64,000 bases of DNA from Romanomermis culicivorax (lineage: Eukaryota; Nematoda; Enoplea; Mermithida; Mermithidae), in contig CAWUHX010000173.1 in the NCBI GenBank assembly GCA_963922205.1, positions 434,001 through 498,000 of the forward strand, written 5' to 3'. The notes beneath the pieces are model-generated. The model was not told the origin of the DNA. It did no database searches and saw only the letters and a program-made list of their open reading frames with translations. The position numbers and the translations under genes are program-made. Shown here piece by piece: positions 52,206-62,950 of this stretch. Numbering within the stretch: position 1 is the stretch's first letter; each line of letters starts with the position of its first letter.

Positions 52206-53400
52206 TCACATCTCTTCCTCAGTTAAAGGATGAGATGGTGTATCTACTGTAACAGTAAGTGATTGAGACTGAAGGTCAGTATGAGCCATAATGACTCCAA
52301 CTTGGGGCTCTTTCGAGTCCAGTGCAGGCTTGGTGTCAGATTTAATTTGAGTTGAAAGTTGTGTCTCATCAGAAGTTGAGCTGGAGTATAAATTAAAGGT
52401 AAGGACAACAGAAAGTGGCATCAGAATTGAGTATAGTACGCTACCAGGCGAAACTATCTGCCTTTGCCGGTCGCATCTAGGATGCATCTGGAACGCATCT
52501 GGGACACACCCAGGATGTGAAAAGCACACTATACTGACAGTAAAATTGACAGGCCATGTGCTTGTGTCACACAAAGCCAAAGAATTTTGCTGATGCTTCT
52601 TTCTTGCCTCCCTATAGAAAGCACACATAATTTACCAGATATAAATGAAAGGTCAACTGTTGTCATACTGTAGGTTAAAACAAAGTGGGTATCCACTACA
52701 CATTATGATATAACCATGATTGACAGTTACTGCATGAATGTCAATTTTTAAGAAAGATGAAAGTTTTCTTTGTGCTGCTGAAAAAGACCCATTCCAGATG
52801 CGACCTGGAGGCATCCAGGATGCATCCTGGATGCAAATTTTTGAGGCTTAGTTTTGCCTGGTAGTGTAGCAAAGCACATATATGCTTGGAAGTCCAAGAG
52901 AAGTAGTAGTGAGGGTTACTTGTGTACTGGGGATCCTGGTGTAACAAGTTCAAATTTTCTACAATCATTCTAGCTGTGGATATTAGAACAGGTCGTAAAG
53001 TGAAACAATTACAGATATGAGTATATGATATCATATATATGATGTCATGCCCAAATTTATGTTCAATTTGAGGCAAGGTAGTTTTAAATTTAGTCAAAAC
53101 ATCTTTAGGGTTGCCATTCACATCCTTACAGCATTGGAGAGTGAAAATCTTCCTAATTTCGTCATCCAGGCCACTGATGGCATTACAAATAGTCTCTTCG
53201 ACATCTTTGTATTCCTTCAATGGACATGTTGAAGTCAATAGTGCAGGTAAGGGAAGGTCAATAGATAAGATGTTCAGAGGGTGTACATTTTCAGATGTCA
53301 GGTAATAAAGGTAAGATTGGGGTGGATATTGGTAACCCTTCTTGTAATGGTTGCCCTTGGGTTGATTAGGTTGATCCGACTTGGGTTGATCCAATGCCAT
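52206..53400 (-). pseudogene. retroelement-associated reading frames of unknown function, interrupted by an inverted-repeat insertion
   Basis: From 53400 the frame reads MALDQPKSDQPNQPKGNHYK, then LPALLTSTCPLKEYKDVEET, DDEIRKIFTLQC and TARMIVENLNLLHQDPQYTS. It runs into an inverted-repeat element at 52864, and another open piece (52628-52206) follows. The frame is open upstream of 53400 as well (NSIPCEADPFTNC). No family was recognised; location and composition suggest gag-like coding. Confidence 0.45.
52441..52864. mobile_element. inverted-repeat element, CTACCAGGCRAAACTA ends
   Basis: The left end CTACCAGGCGAAACTA and right end TAGTTTTGCCTGGTAG are inverted copies with one mismatch. Just inside each end are palindromic GCATCCAGGATGC-like phrases (near 52475-52515 and 52800-52835), also inverted with respect to each other. 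No convincing duplication was found. Confidence 0.65.
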
Positions 53401-53887
53401 GCAGTTGGTGAAGGGATCAGCTTCGCAAGGTATCGAGTTAGAAGTGAAAATAGAATCAGCAACATGGTTGTGGAAGACCTGTTTGAGATACTAAATGGAC
53501 ATAGGTGCACCCAGAGCATAATGAAAATTGGCAGCAGTGCTGGATCACAAAGCTGTGGCTACAGCTGTTTGCAGATCAATGGGATTGTCGAGAAGCTTAG
53601 GGTACTCGTTCAATGACTTGGCGTCACCAGGTGAGTAGCAAGAAGATGCCTACATTGATTTCTAGACAGTTTAGGAGGGGGTGGTGGAAAAGCAGAACTT
53701 TGAAACAGGACACTTTGAGGAAGTAGTCTGAGCCAAATAATTTTGGTTGTTGGGGGGACTATATGCATAAACACAATAAAATGCAGAAGTGAAGTGCCAA
53801 GATAAGAAAATTTTAGAGCTTTTGGTAATTTTATCAAAAATAGATATATACAGAAATGAATACAGATATGTGACAAAGTTAACTTAA

Positions 53888-54230
53888 TTATTTAGTGGTG
53901 GCAGGTGGCTGTGGGGGACCACAGGCTTTAGCTAAAAAAATGTCCCCAGCAGATTGTGGAATATAATTTTTAAGGCGAGACATGGACACAATTTGAGGCC
54001 TACCAAGAGAATCTAATGCATCAATAGTGACAACATTATGCTCAAGAGCAGAGATATCAGTAATAATATAGGGTCCCATGTAGTCGGGTTGTATCTTATT
54101 ACCTTTCTTAGAGTTAACCAGTAACACAAGATCATTTATGGTGATCTTGCGATGTTTGACTTTCTTATCATAATAGGATTTGCTGGGGGTTAGAGCTCTT
54201 TCAAGGTTTTTGCTAACATTTTAATAAAGA
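53888..54230 (-). pseudogene. integrase C-terminal (GPY) region
   Basis: Read on the minus strand: VLLVNSKKGNKIQPDYMGPY followed by IITDISALEHNVVTIDALD and RLKNYIP. The D-MGPY motif marks the GPY/F module that ends many Ty3/gypsy integrases. The stop is at 53888. It continues the integrase core at higher coordinates. Confidence 0.8.
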
Positions 54231-54326
54231 TTTAGATGAGATGTAATGGGTGTGTGTTAATATGCATCATAGTTCAGAGATAATGCCAGACGTTTCAGGC
54301 ACTTATAATCAAAAGTGATTCGATCC

Positions 54327-55102
54327 TCATGACTTCTCCAAAGGAGAATGACGTGTAGCAGTCTGAGGAGTAGCATTATATGCGAAGACTGCATAGGGTA
54401 GGTAATGTTCCCAATTATTGGGGACTTCCACGGTATAATTTTTTAGTTGAGAAATTAATGTTTGATTGAATTTCTCAACCATTCCATTGAACTGAGGATG
54501 ATAAGCAGTAATTTGAACCTCCCTAATTTTGAGTAGCTCACAAAGGTCTTGCATAAGTTTTGAGGTAAACAGCTACCTTGATCAGAGAGTAGAAATTGAG
54601 GAGTTCTGTGTTGCAGGACAACATTGTTAACAAAACATTCCACTATAGTAGTGGTCTTCTGATCAGGGATCAGGTGAGTGCTTACTGACTTGGTGAAGTA
54701 GTCTGGGAAAACAATGACATAAGATCTGTGATCACCTACAGGAGAAATATTGACAATATCAGTGGCGACAATCTCAGATGGGTATGTCTGCTTAATAGGA
54801 ATCAGAGGTCCAGGAGTAGGCAGTTTAGCTGTGGTTAGCTGACAGATTTTGCAGGTTTTAATCCAAGTTCTCATGACGTCTTCCATTCTGGGCCACCAGA
54901 AGCAAAGCTTTATGGCATCAAGAGTACAATTGTGCCCTTGGTAGTTCATAATCTTTGCAAAGTGTGGAATTGATGAAGAATGGTAGCAACAAGTTTTGTT
55001 GGAACTACAAGTTGTTTCGGTTCTTAAACTTTTGGTAGAGTATACCATCTTCGAGGAAAAAACAGGTAGGAGACTTAAGAGGATTATCAGCAGTGAGGGC
55101 AC
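54327..55102 (-). pseudogene. Ty3/gypsy integrase core
   Basis: In minus-strand order: an HHCC-like part ([20 protein letters not shown], then CKICQ), the core VATDIVN with the first Asp and FPDYFTKSV, a frame change near 54540, then [20 protein letters not shown] with the catalytic Glu, and WEHYLPYAVFAYNATP. LLSDQGS supplies the second Asp. The motif set is complete apart from the frameshift. Confidence 0.88.
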
Positions 55103-55499
55103 TGATAATTTTGATTAAAACAGGATCCTCATTTTGAAGTCAAGTGATCTCAGCTTGTGAAGCAATAGAAGGTGGTTCTACTCCTGGCAACTGGAGATCA
55201 TCTTTTAACAAAGTTTGAGGGTTGTATACAGTATTTTGAAGATTTTCAGAGGTCTTTGCAACAGCACGGGTAACCGCATCTATGAGAGAAATATCTGACT
55301 CAGTAGCTGTAGGGAAAATGGTGTCTATCACTGTGGATAACAAACAGATTTCATTAGAAGGAGTTTGAGAGTTTTTAGAAGAATGAAAATCAGATCGAAA
55401 GATTTCAGAAGCGAGTTGTCCAGTCAGAGGGATAGGAGCCGGTTCACGAAGATCTTTGCGAGACAAGAACTCTGCGCAGGGATTATCCTTTTCTTTGAT

Positions 55500-56700
55500 T
55501 TACTCTACCTTATAGTCATAGTCTTGCAAGCTAATTGCAAAGTGTTGCAGTCTAGTGTTCCTATGTTTCTCATCTTTTAACCATTGTAAAGGTTTATGGT
55601 CAGTACACACTATGAAACATTGTCCGTAAACATAATGTTGATACTTTCCAAAACTGTAAACAATTGCAAGACATTCTCTTTCAGTAGTACTGTAGCGAGC
55701 TACAGCATCAGTTAAGACACCGCTATTATAAGCAATTATCCAATTATTGTCACCAAATTTTTTATACAAAACTGTACCTACTGCCATAGTACTGGCCTCT
55801 GTTTGGATGATAAATTGAGCATTACCATCATAAACACAGTAATGCAGCAAAGGAGTAGATGTTAATGCAATTTTGATACTGTGGAATGCTTGTCTTTGAA
55901 GATCAGTAACAGTGTAGGTCACATTTTTGGAGCAGCTCATAGAGTAGTGCTGATAAGGTAGGGAGTTTAGGAATAAAGGGCTTGCACCATTGTACAAGGC
56001 CAAGGAAGCTTTGCATCTGCTTTTTGGTACTAGGAAACTGGTAATCACAAATAGATTTTGCCTTATCTGGATCAGCAGAGATGCCATCAGCATTGAGAAG
56101 GTGACCAAGTAATTTGACCTCAGGGGGTAAAAATTAACATTTGTCAGGTCTAAGAGTAAGATTAGCATCTCTGAGGCTTTGAAGATCATCTGAAGGTGTT
56201 TGAGATGCTCTTCAAAGGTTCTCCAGAAAATGATAATATCGTCAATGTAAACTAAGCAGATTTTCCACATATAAGGATGAAGAATTCTTTCCATCAGACA
56301 CTGAAATTCTGCAGGAGCATTTTTTAAGCCAAAGGATAGAACCTTAAAGCAAAAAAGTCCTTCCTGACAGATAAAGATACTTCTGTCATGAGATTCAGAG
56401 TCAAGGAAGACTTGCCAGTAGCCTGCTTTCAGATCCAAAGTTGTGAAAAACTTTGCATTTCCCATTACATCTAAGTAACCATCAATTCATGGAATTGGAA
56501 AACAATCACTAGGTGTAACATTGTTAATGTCTGGATAGTCAACTACTGGGTGCCAAGAACCATCCTTCTTCACTAGAAAAAGTGCAGCCCCCCCAAGGGG
56601 ATTGTGAAGGTTCGATGAAGTCTTTATTGAGCATTTATTGAATGTGCAACCTAACTACATGATGTTGTTCAATGGGAGCAGGATAGTAGTGTCTAGCGAT
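55500..56700 (-). pseudogene. Ty3/gypsy reverse transcriptase and RNase H
   Basis: RT blocks on the minus strand: FFTTLDLKAGYWQVFLDSES, FGLKNAPAEFQCLMERIL and VYIDDIIIFWRTFEEHL (catalytic IDD). RNase H follows: IIQTEASTMAVGTVLY (first Asp replaced by Glu), ERECLAIVYSFGKYQHYVYG and CTDHKPLQWL. The RT N-terminus (near 56500-56600) is broken by frameshifts and stops, including one near a C run at 56588. The region of about 350 bases after RNase H (55140-55466) is open but is only a linker toward integrase. Confidence 0.9.
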
Positions 56701-57330
56701 GAGTTGAGCATCACCACTATTGATGTTCACCATGAGTTCATGAGTGAAGGTAGGAGGATCACCAGGTGAACTGAAGACATCACGATACCTTTTGAGTATC
56801 ATAATAGTTTCAGCCTTCTGAGTGGGCAAGACAAAAGTATTTTGAGTCATTTTTTGGAGGGCTAGATGAAATTTCTGAGAATCAGAAGTATTAGGTAAAG
56901 AGTGATCTAACGCTGCAGGTTGGTGATTGGCTGAATCATGTTCTGATGCAGCTACAGCAATGCGAGTTAGGGAACTCTCCCATGAGCCAGTGAGCGACTT
57001 TTCCAAAGAGTGCTTTACAATAGCGACTACTTGGTTAGTGTGAAGATTAAGACAGTTTCTAGAATTGTTGACAAATGGAAGAGGACAGGTTCCATTACAG
57101 ATATTAAACACTGAAGTCTCTACAGGGAATTCTTTGCTGTTAGAGGTGTTAGGTGCAGGTTGAACTATAAGGTCAAGTACAGATGCATCAGTTTGTGGAA
57201 ATACATGACCATGAATCCAGTGTTGAGAATAAGGTTGAATCTTAACAGTAGCAGAAGGGACAATAAAGATAGGTTCCACAAGTTTAGCAACTACTAGATT
57301 GCTGGAATTGTCACGTACCGATCAATTTTC
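56635..57330 (-). pseudogene. pol N-terminal linker between protease and RT
   Basis: Minus-strand reading with VEPIFIVPSATVKIQPYSQH and FSSPGDPPTFTHELMVNINS, which leads into the HVVRLHIQ segment before RT. This corresponds to the post-protease linker of Ty3/gypsy pol. The protease itself is missing; homology stops near 57330, where unrelated sequence begins. The element is therefore truncated at its 5' side. Confidence 0.7.
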
Positions 57331-58840
57331 CTCCTCCCTCACATGATTTCCATCATGCTGATATTTTATGTTTTTCGCCACTTTTTATTTGACAGTTACT
57401 TACTTTTATTTCATTTCCTTCATTATGTTTTACATGCATTCTTGTGTGTCATTTTTGTTGTTCTTCCAGCATGTAGGCTACAGTGTGACCCTCTAATCAG
57501 AACTTCTGCCAAACAAGCTCTGCGAGTTCATGGCCATAATTGGAGCATCATTTGCACCTCTTATCAGTAAAAACTAGCAGTGTTTTCGCAACGCAAAATG
57601 ACTAGTTAAGAAGTTTTCATTAGAGATGTTCATATGTTTAGCATGGGAATGAAACTCGTTCCCAATACTAAACATATTTGAACTGGAAAATGTCTATGTG
57701 ACCGTAGGCATCTTCTGCACTGTTTTCTTCTGCAGAAGTTAGCCTCAGCATCCTAAGCTCCGCCAAGGCCATACTGTAGGCCCACAAGGTCCTTTAAAGG
57801 GCCTGTTCTGTTGGTTTTTTGCTCACTTTTGGGTTCTCCCACCTACATTTGTCTTAGCTCTGCGTTCCCAGCTGTTGAATTTGCATATTTTTACTACACT
57901 GTATTGCATCCGTTGCCCTACATTCCTCCAATAAATTTGAATATTCCCACTACCCACTGTGTCCACTGCCCCAACTTGTATAGAGAACACCCATGGCCCC
58001 CATAGCACCAGGTCACCCCCATATACCCATCTATTGAGCACAAGAGAGTGTCACCCAAACCTCCCCAGCTAACCCGTTGCTGAACTGAGTGGACCCTTTC
58101 ACCGGTTGGCTGATCACCAACTGAAAACTAGGGACCCGCCGCCCTTTGTCGAATTGTAGTTAGAGAAGCAGGACTAGGTAAGTCTTCTCAGGAGATTATT
58201 GTTGAGGGTGTATTTTGGGGAACCCTTTCTTAAGTCAGTTTTCCCTTGAGTTCCTCTCAGTTAGAAGGGCCCTTGTTCCCCTTGGGTTAGGGCTAAAAAG
58301 GGGATTTTGGTTTACAATGGAGTCCCCTATATCAGGTCATTTCTCAGATGACCTTGTCGATCTTTCATACTGAATGGGACCAGGGATTGCCACCCCTGAT
58401 CTGGCAGCATTGTCCATTACTCTACAGCAGCACTCCAGGACAGCACCAGAGTACCCTATAGGCCTTCATATAGCCAGCACTAGCTGGGTCTGGTTCCCAA
58501 AGTCAAATAAGCGAGCCACCAAGAGGGGTCACAGCATGTCACTCACAGTGACATGGCTGTATTTTTTTATAAATATGGCATGGGTTTTTCCCATCAATGT
58601 GATTGGCCACTTTTTGTCTAATGTGACATGGCTCCACTTGTCACTTAATGTGACATGGCGAGGTGGAAAATGGAACTTAAGCCTGGCTTATCGCCCTTAA
58701 GGAAAATTCACTATTCAAATGGAATGACCTCCCTCAAATCAGGTGAATCGCTTTTTAAGTCGGACAACTCTCCCTTAAAATGGTTTCTAGCCCTCACATA
58801 AGTTGGAATTCTCCATAGAGTGGCAAAGAACTCACCTCCC
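57331..58840. other. junction region between opposed retroelements
   Basis: No gene supported. It holds a hairpin at 57628-57683 and, near 58530-58660, repeated AATGTGACATGGC phrases that may be part of a long terminal repeat or leader of the plus-strand element. No LTR pair could be matched by eye. Confidence 0.35.
57628..57683. repeat. hairpin, CATATGTTTAG arms
   Basis: GTTCATATGTTTAG and ATGGGAA are mirrored by TTCCCAA and CTAAACATATTTGAAC around a 9-base loop, giving arms of more than 20 bases with two mismatches. It may be an element terminus or a folded transcript segment. Confidence 0.7.
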
Positions 58841-59770
58841 GACCCTGTCAATGCCAAACTGAACTATTTGGCTCAGCAGATCAAGGAATCAGAAATTAAC
58901 AATTTTCAATTCACGTGGCTCCAGCTTTGCTCTCTCGCTCAATGCTACCTTGATCTGACTTGGCAGTTGCTTCGTTTTTATCCTACCTTGAGTGCCTGAG
59001 CATTCGTTCAGAGGAATAACCTGATGGCTGAATTCACAGGCGATGCACTGACAATATGGCTGTGTCAATAGGTCAATGCCACTTAGGTCTATTACTCATA
59101 CCAGGAGGGGAAAAATCTGCTACAAGTATCTTCCTGTGAAAATTGGTGGTACCATTTATTTTGCCAACCCAGTGGCCCAGATCTCATCAAAGCTAGCCCA
59201 ATAGTGCTGTGTTATCACCACTTTACAGGGATTTTCCAAAATCACTCAGGCTGGTTTACTGAGTGTGGCATGGTCCATGTGAGCCACATCCCACTGGGAC
59301 TCTTCTGGAAGCAGCACTTTAAGGTCACACACTTTGATGCTCCTGTGCTATTTCAGGACCAGGTGGTGATGACCCCTTCAAGTTTTGCTTTCTTTAAACA
59401 GTACATTTACAAGATGAAGCAAATTGAAGCAGTTTTAAACTGGGTTGTAAACTTTACCACTGGTCTATCCCTGCAACCAGATGCTATCTACCAAGCTTTT
59501 GCAGGGGTAGGAACGGACATCAAGACCTCATTGGAAGGTGTCTGTTTGGCATCAAACCATGTGATTACTGGTCAACAACACAACCTCATTCAGGACTTGC
59601 AGTTTGTCCTGAGTGGACTGGTTCAGTTGATTTTTAACACCCTCCTCACCCTGGCAGTGCTGGCTGGTACCTGATATCTAGCTTACCTTGGAATATCCTA
59701 CTATCTCAGCTACCATCTGTGGAAAAAGCAGGTTCCGTTTGTTGGCCATTTTTCCCCATTAGGTCTTTTT
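58840..59770 (+). pseudogene. retroelement glycoprotein-like reading frame (env-like or atypical gag)
   Basis: On the + strand the reading contains a Cys/Trp-rich part (SSCENWWYHLFCQPSG), then WFTECGMVHVSHIPLGLFWK, an amphipathic segment (LQPDAIYQAFAGVGTDIKTS), and near the end a long hydrophobic stretch (LVQLIFNTLLTLAVLAGT, then a stop, YLAYLGISYYLSYHLW) that looks like a membrane anchor. Several stops interrupt it. An ectodomain with Cys pairs followed by a C-terminal anchor suggests an envelope-like protein, yet it lies before protease and pol. The call is by appearance only; no family match is claimed. Confidence 0.4.
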
Positions 59771-59804
59771 CCACAAGGTCCAATGCTGGGTTGGTTTTCA
59801 CTAT

Positions 59805-60220
59805 GTGCAAATCAACATACCATCCCAGCTTGATCGAATCACTCCGTGTTTTGTCCTGCGGGTCGATGCCAATGAGACTTCTCCTTTCCTCGATACTGGT
59901 TGCCTATGGACTATCATTAGCCAATGTCTTTACAAGGCTTTGGTTAAAGAGAGTCCCAAGGCAGCAATGGCATTCCAGCAGCATCATGACTTTAACCCAT
60001 TGATGAGTATCAATGATAAAGCAGTGGATACCCTCCTTTCCGGACCATATGAAATCATGTTGCCCACCAATTGCCAGCAAACATAAGGATTGATGTACAT
60101 CTCCATATGTGCAAGACTACGTCTCCCTTCTGGGCACCAGTTGATTTGATGCCTGGACATTCTTGGACAGTTCAAGAACATTATGTTTGATTACCAACAT
60201 AATGTTTGTTGGTTGAAGGT
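59805..60220 (+). pseudogene. retropepsin-like aspartic protease 1
   Basis: The reading includes CFVLRVDANETSPFLDTGCL and WTIISQCLYKALV, with the DTG catalytic triad at 59892. After a stop at 60084 and a frame change comes a possible ILG-type second half near 60150-60215 (DILGQFKNIMFDYQHNVCWL). This is the pattern of a Ty3/gypsy protease. Confidence 0.6.
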
Positions 60221-60539
60221 GGTAGAACTACCACTTCTTCTGGCAATGGCAGAGATTGATCAGATCGAACCCTGGTGGGTGAACTCATGTTCTGTATCAA
60301 GGGCCTCATACAGGTGGGGGTCCTGATCATGGTCCAGGACTCCATCCATCTTTTGGCCACATTCACAGACATCTTCAGTGGCCTCATCATGTGGGTGGAC
60401 CAGGGGAAACCAGACCTCTTCCAGGTGTGCAAGTCCTCATTCTATGGCCATGCAAGGGTCGAGTTGCCCTCTACCCCCACCTGGAAACTACCCAGTTACA
60501 GTGGAAAAGGGCTGGTTTCATGAGCCAAGTGATTCAGAT

Positions 60540-60812
60540 GCCCCCGCATCACCTGTGTCAGAGGTGCGACTACTGTCAGACACAGAGATTGAATCCCTAG
60601 GAGCCACCCGAAGCCCAGGGGAGCAATTGGATCATGTACTCAGGGTACAGGTTCATCCTGCTCCAGGGCACAACCCAGAAACATCTGTCAGTTATGCTCT
60701 GGTAGGTCTACTCTGTCGCACTGGGCTGCCAATTCCAAGGTGGACTGATATGCCAGAGAATAGCTTTGGTGATAAGACATCCAATCCAGGTCATGTGGCC
60801 TCAGCCTTCTAA
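60540..60812 (+). pseudogene. unassigned open segment between the two protease-like parts
   Basis: A frame beginning upstream and ending at 60812 reads HEPSDSDAPASPVSEVRLLS and later SYALVGLLCRTGLPIPRW. It looks like a linker in the same decayed polyprotein. No domain recognised. Confidence 0.3.
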
Positions 60813-60846
60813 CCCACTGAAATGAGGACATCATATCAGAGTTCTC

Positions 60847-61152
60847 CTGAACAATAGGGTATAAGCCAAGGTGCTGGTTGACACAGGGGCTGTTTTCTCA
60901 CTCCTGGACCACAAGTTGGCAGTCAAACTGTCCGACTTGGTGCTCACACAGACTATGGCTCCCCCCATTGCAGCCAATGGGTCCCTGATCCTAGTGCTAG
61001 GCGCCGCCTATGTCAAGGTGACAGTGGCTGCTGTCTCTGAACGGATTCAGGTCCAAATACAGGAGAACTGTTCAGCTGAACTAGTCCTTGTAATGAACTT
61101 TTTAGGATCGTTTAAATGTGTTAGCTTGAACCGGGAGAAATTCTTTCTATAG
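60847..61152 (+). pseudogene. retropepsin-like aspartic protease 2
   Basis: The reading KVLVDTGAVFSLLDHKLA has a DTGA motif at 60874, followed by PPIAANGSLILVLGAAYVKV and AELVLVMNFLGSFKCVSLN (degraded ILG-x-DFL position). It precedes RT by about 600 bases, the normal place of the protease in Ty3/gypsy pol. Confidence 0.7.
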
Positions 61153-61284
61153 TTCAAGGACAGCAAGGTCCTGTGCGATGGTCTCATTCACAACCTGCCT
61201 TCTGCCCCTAGTGCTTTACCCTTGCAGGAACTATTTGTCCTTGAACCATGCTCACTGACATGATTTACTGCACTATTACCATCA

Positions 61285-62496
61285 ATGTATATAAACATAG
61301 CAGAGGTAGCTTTCTTCCCTAAGCCCCTCATGGGAACTCATAGCAGTGTATACTTTGCTGGCAGTGTGAGTACTGTGGCTAACGGCCACATACCCTCACA
61401 GGTAGTTAACCCAAATACACATTCGGTGGTTCTCTACAGGCACATGACTGTTCCTGATGTGCGGATGCACATGGATCTCTCATGGGGATCAGTGGTCAAA
61501 CGGGACTTAGTCCTGGACTGAAAGTGGGTTGAATCCAATACTGTGATATCCTCCGATATTTCCTTACAGGACTGGGCAGCATTGATTGACCTACTGGTTG
61601 CATATACTGACCTCTATGCCATAGATGAGAAGGACACAGGTTCTACTGATCTCGTGCAGCATGATACAGCACGGGTGATGCCCGCCCAGTCCGCTGGTTT
61701 CCTTATCAGACCTCACCTAAGGAGAAGGACCTCATCATGCAGGAAGTCAGGGTGCTACAGGAGAAAGGTGTTATCCAGCGGAGCACATCACAGTGGGCTA
61801 CTAATACCATCCGGGTGCGCAAAAAGAACAGTTCGCACAGTATGTGTGTTGATTTTTGCGGCTTTAACAAGGTCACAAAAAAGGATGTCTATCCTGTCCC
61901 ACGGATAGATGACATCCTTGACACACTCAAGGGTATGAAGTACTTCACTACCCTTGATCAGGCTAATGCCTACTGGTCAATACGGATCGGTGAGGTAGAC
62001 AAAAAAAGACAGCACTCAATATGCCAATTGGACTTTACAAGTTCAACTATCTGCCTTTTGGTCTATGCGACCCCCTGGGACATTCCAACATCTCATAGAC
62101 CTACTCTTTATGGAAATACATCGGCATACAGCATTGACCTATCTCGAAGACATCTTGGTGTTGGGCAATTGCCACACCCAGATGCTTAAGTGCCTGATGG
62201 ATGTTTTCTCTTGCCTTTGTCAGGGTGGAATGAAGCTCAGACTGAGCAAGTGCAAATTCTCACACTCTGAGGTAGAATATCTAGGCTACCACATCTCACA
62301 GAGCAGCCTGGAATTGGATAAAGTCAAACTAGCTGCCATCCAGAATTCACCCATTCCACAGAAGGCCAAAGACATCAAGTCTTTTCTTGGCCTCATGTCT
62401 TACTACAGGCGTTTCATCCCTGGTTGTGCTTGGCTCAGGGAGCCACTAACCAAGCTCTTACGGAAGGAAATTAATTTCCTGTGGTCAAAAAAATGA
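61285..62496 (+). pseudogene. Ty3/gypsy reverse transcriptase, plus strand
   Basis: A post-protease linker (61285-61735) leads to RT: VRVLQEKGVIQRSTSQWATN, CVDFCGFNKVTKKDVYPVPR, DDILDTLKGMKYFTTLDQAN, then after a frame change near 62030 LTYLEDILVLG, KLRLSKCKFSHSEVEYLGY and IKSFLGLMSYYRRFIPGCAW. The catalytic block reads LED where active enzymes have DD, so one metal-binding Asp is Glu. With the frameshift and stops, it is inactive. Confidence 0.88.
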
Positions 62497-62950
62497 TGGG
62501 GACTCGCGCTCACCGAATTCAAACTGACAATTCAGCTGCGAAAAGATTGGTCTAACAGCAATGCTGATGCATTATCATGCCTACCAGATCCTACTTCTCT
62601 CACCAGTCAGAGTCTTGAGGAAACTAACCTTTACAGACCTGAGGGACAGGTAATGATGATCACTGATGGTGTGCAGCACCTGGCGCAATCAGAGTCTTAT
62701 GCTGAGATATCACAGGATGTGCAGCACCGTGACTTCTTGCATCTCAATTTGAGGATCCGGATCTAGCCTCCATTCTTAGATCACTAAAACCCTATGGTGA
62801 TCAGAATGATGTTAATGGCTACCACCTGTTGGATAACCTCCTTCAGAAGTGGACAGGGGAGTCCAACAAGATTGTCATAGCTAGATCCATGGTTACTACC
62901 ATTATCCAGGCTTTGGCGCTAAACATACCATGCGACTAATAGCTCACAGG
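62497..62950 (+). pseudogene. RNase H remnant and linker
   Basis: Directly after RT the reading jumps to LTEFKLTIQLRKDWSNSNAD, then ALSCLPDP, which is the segment normally found at the very end of RNase H before integrase. The RNase H core itself is absent, indicating an internal deletion of several hundred bases. Confidence 0.65.
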
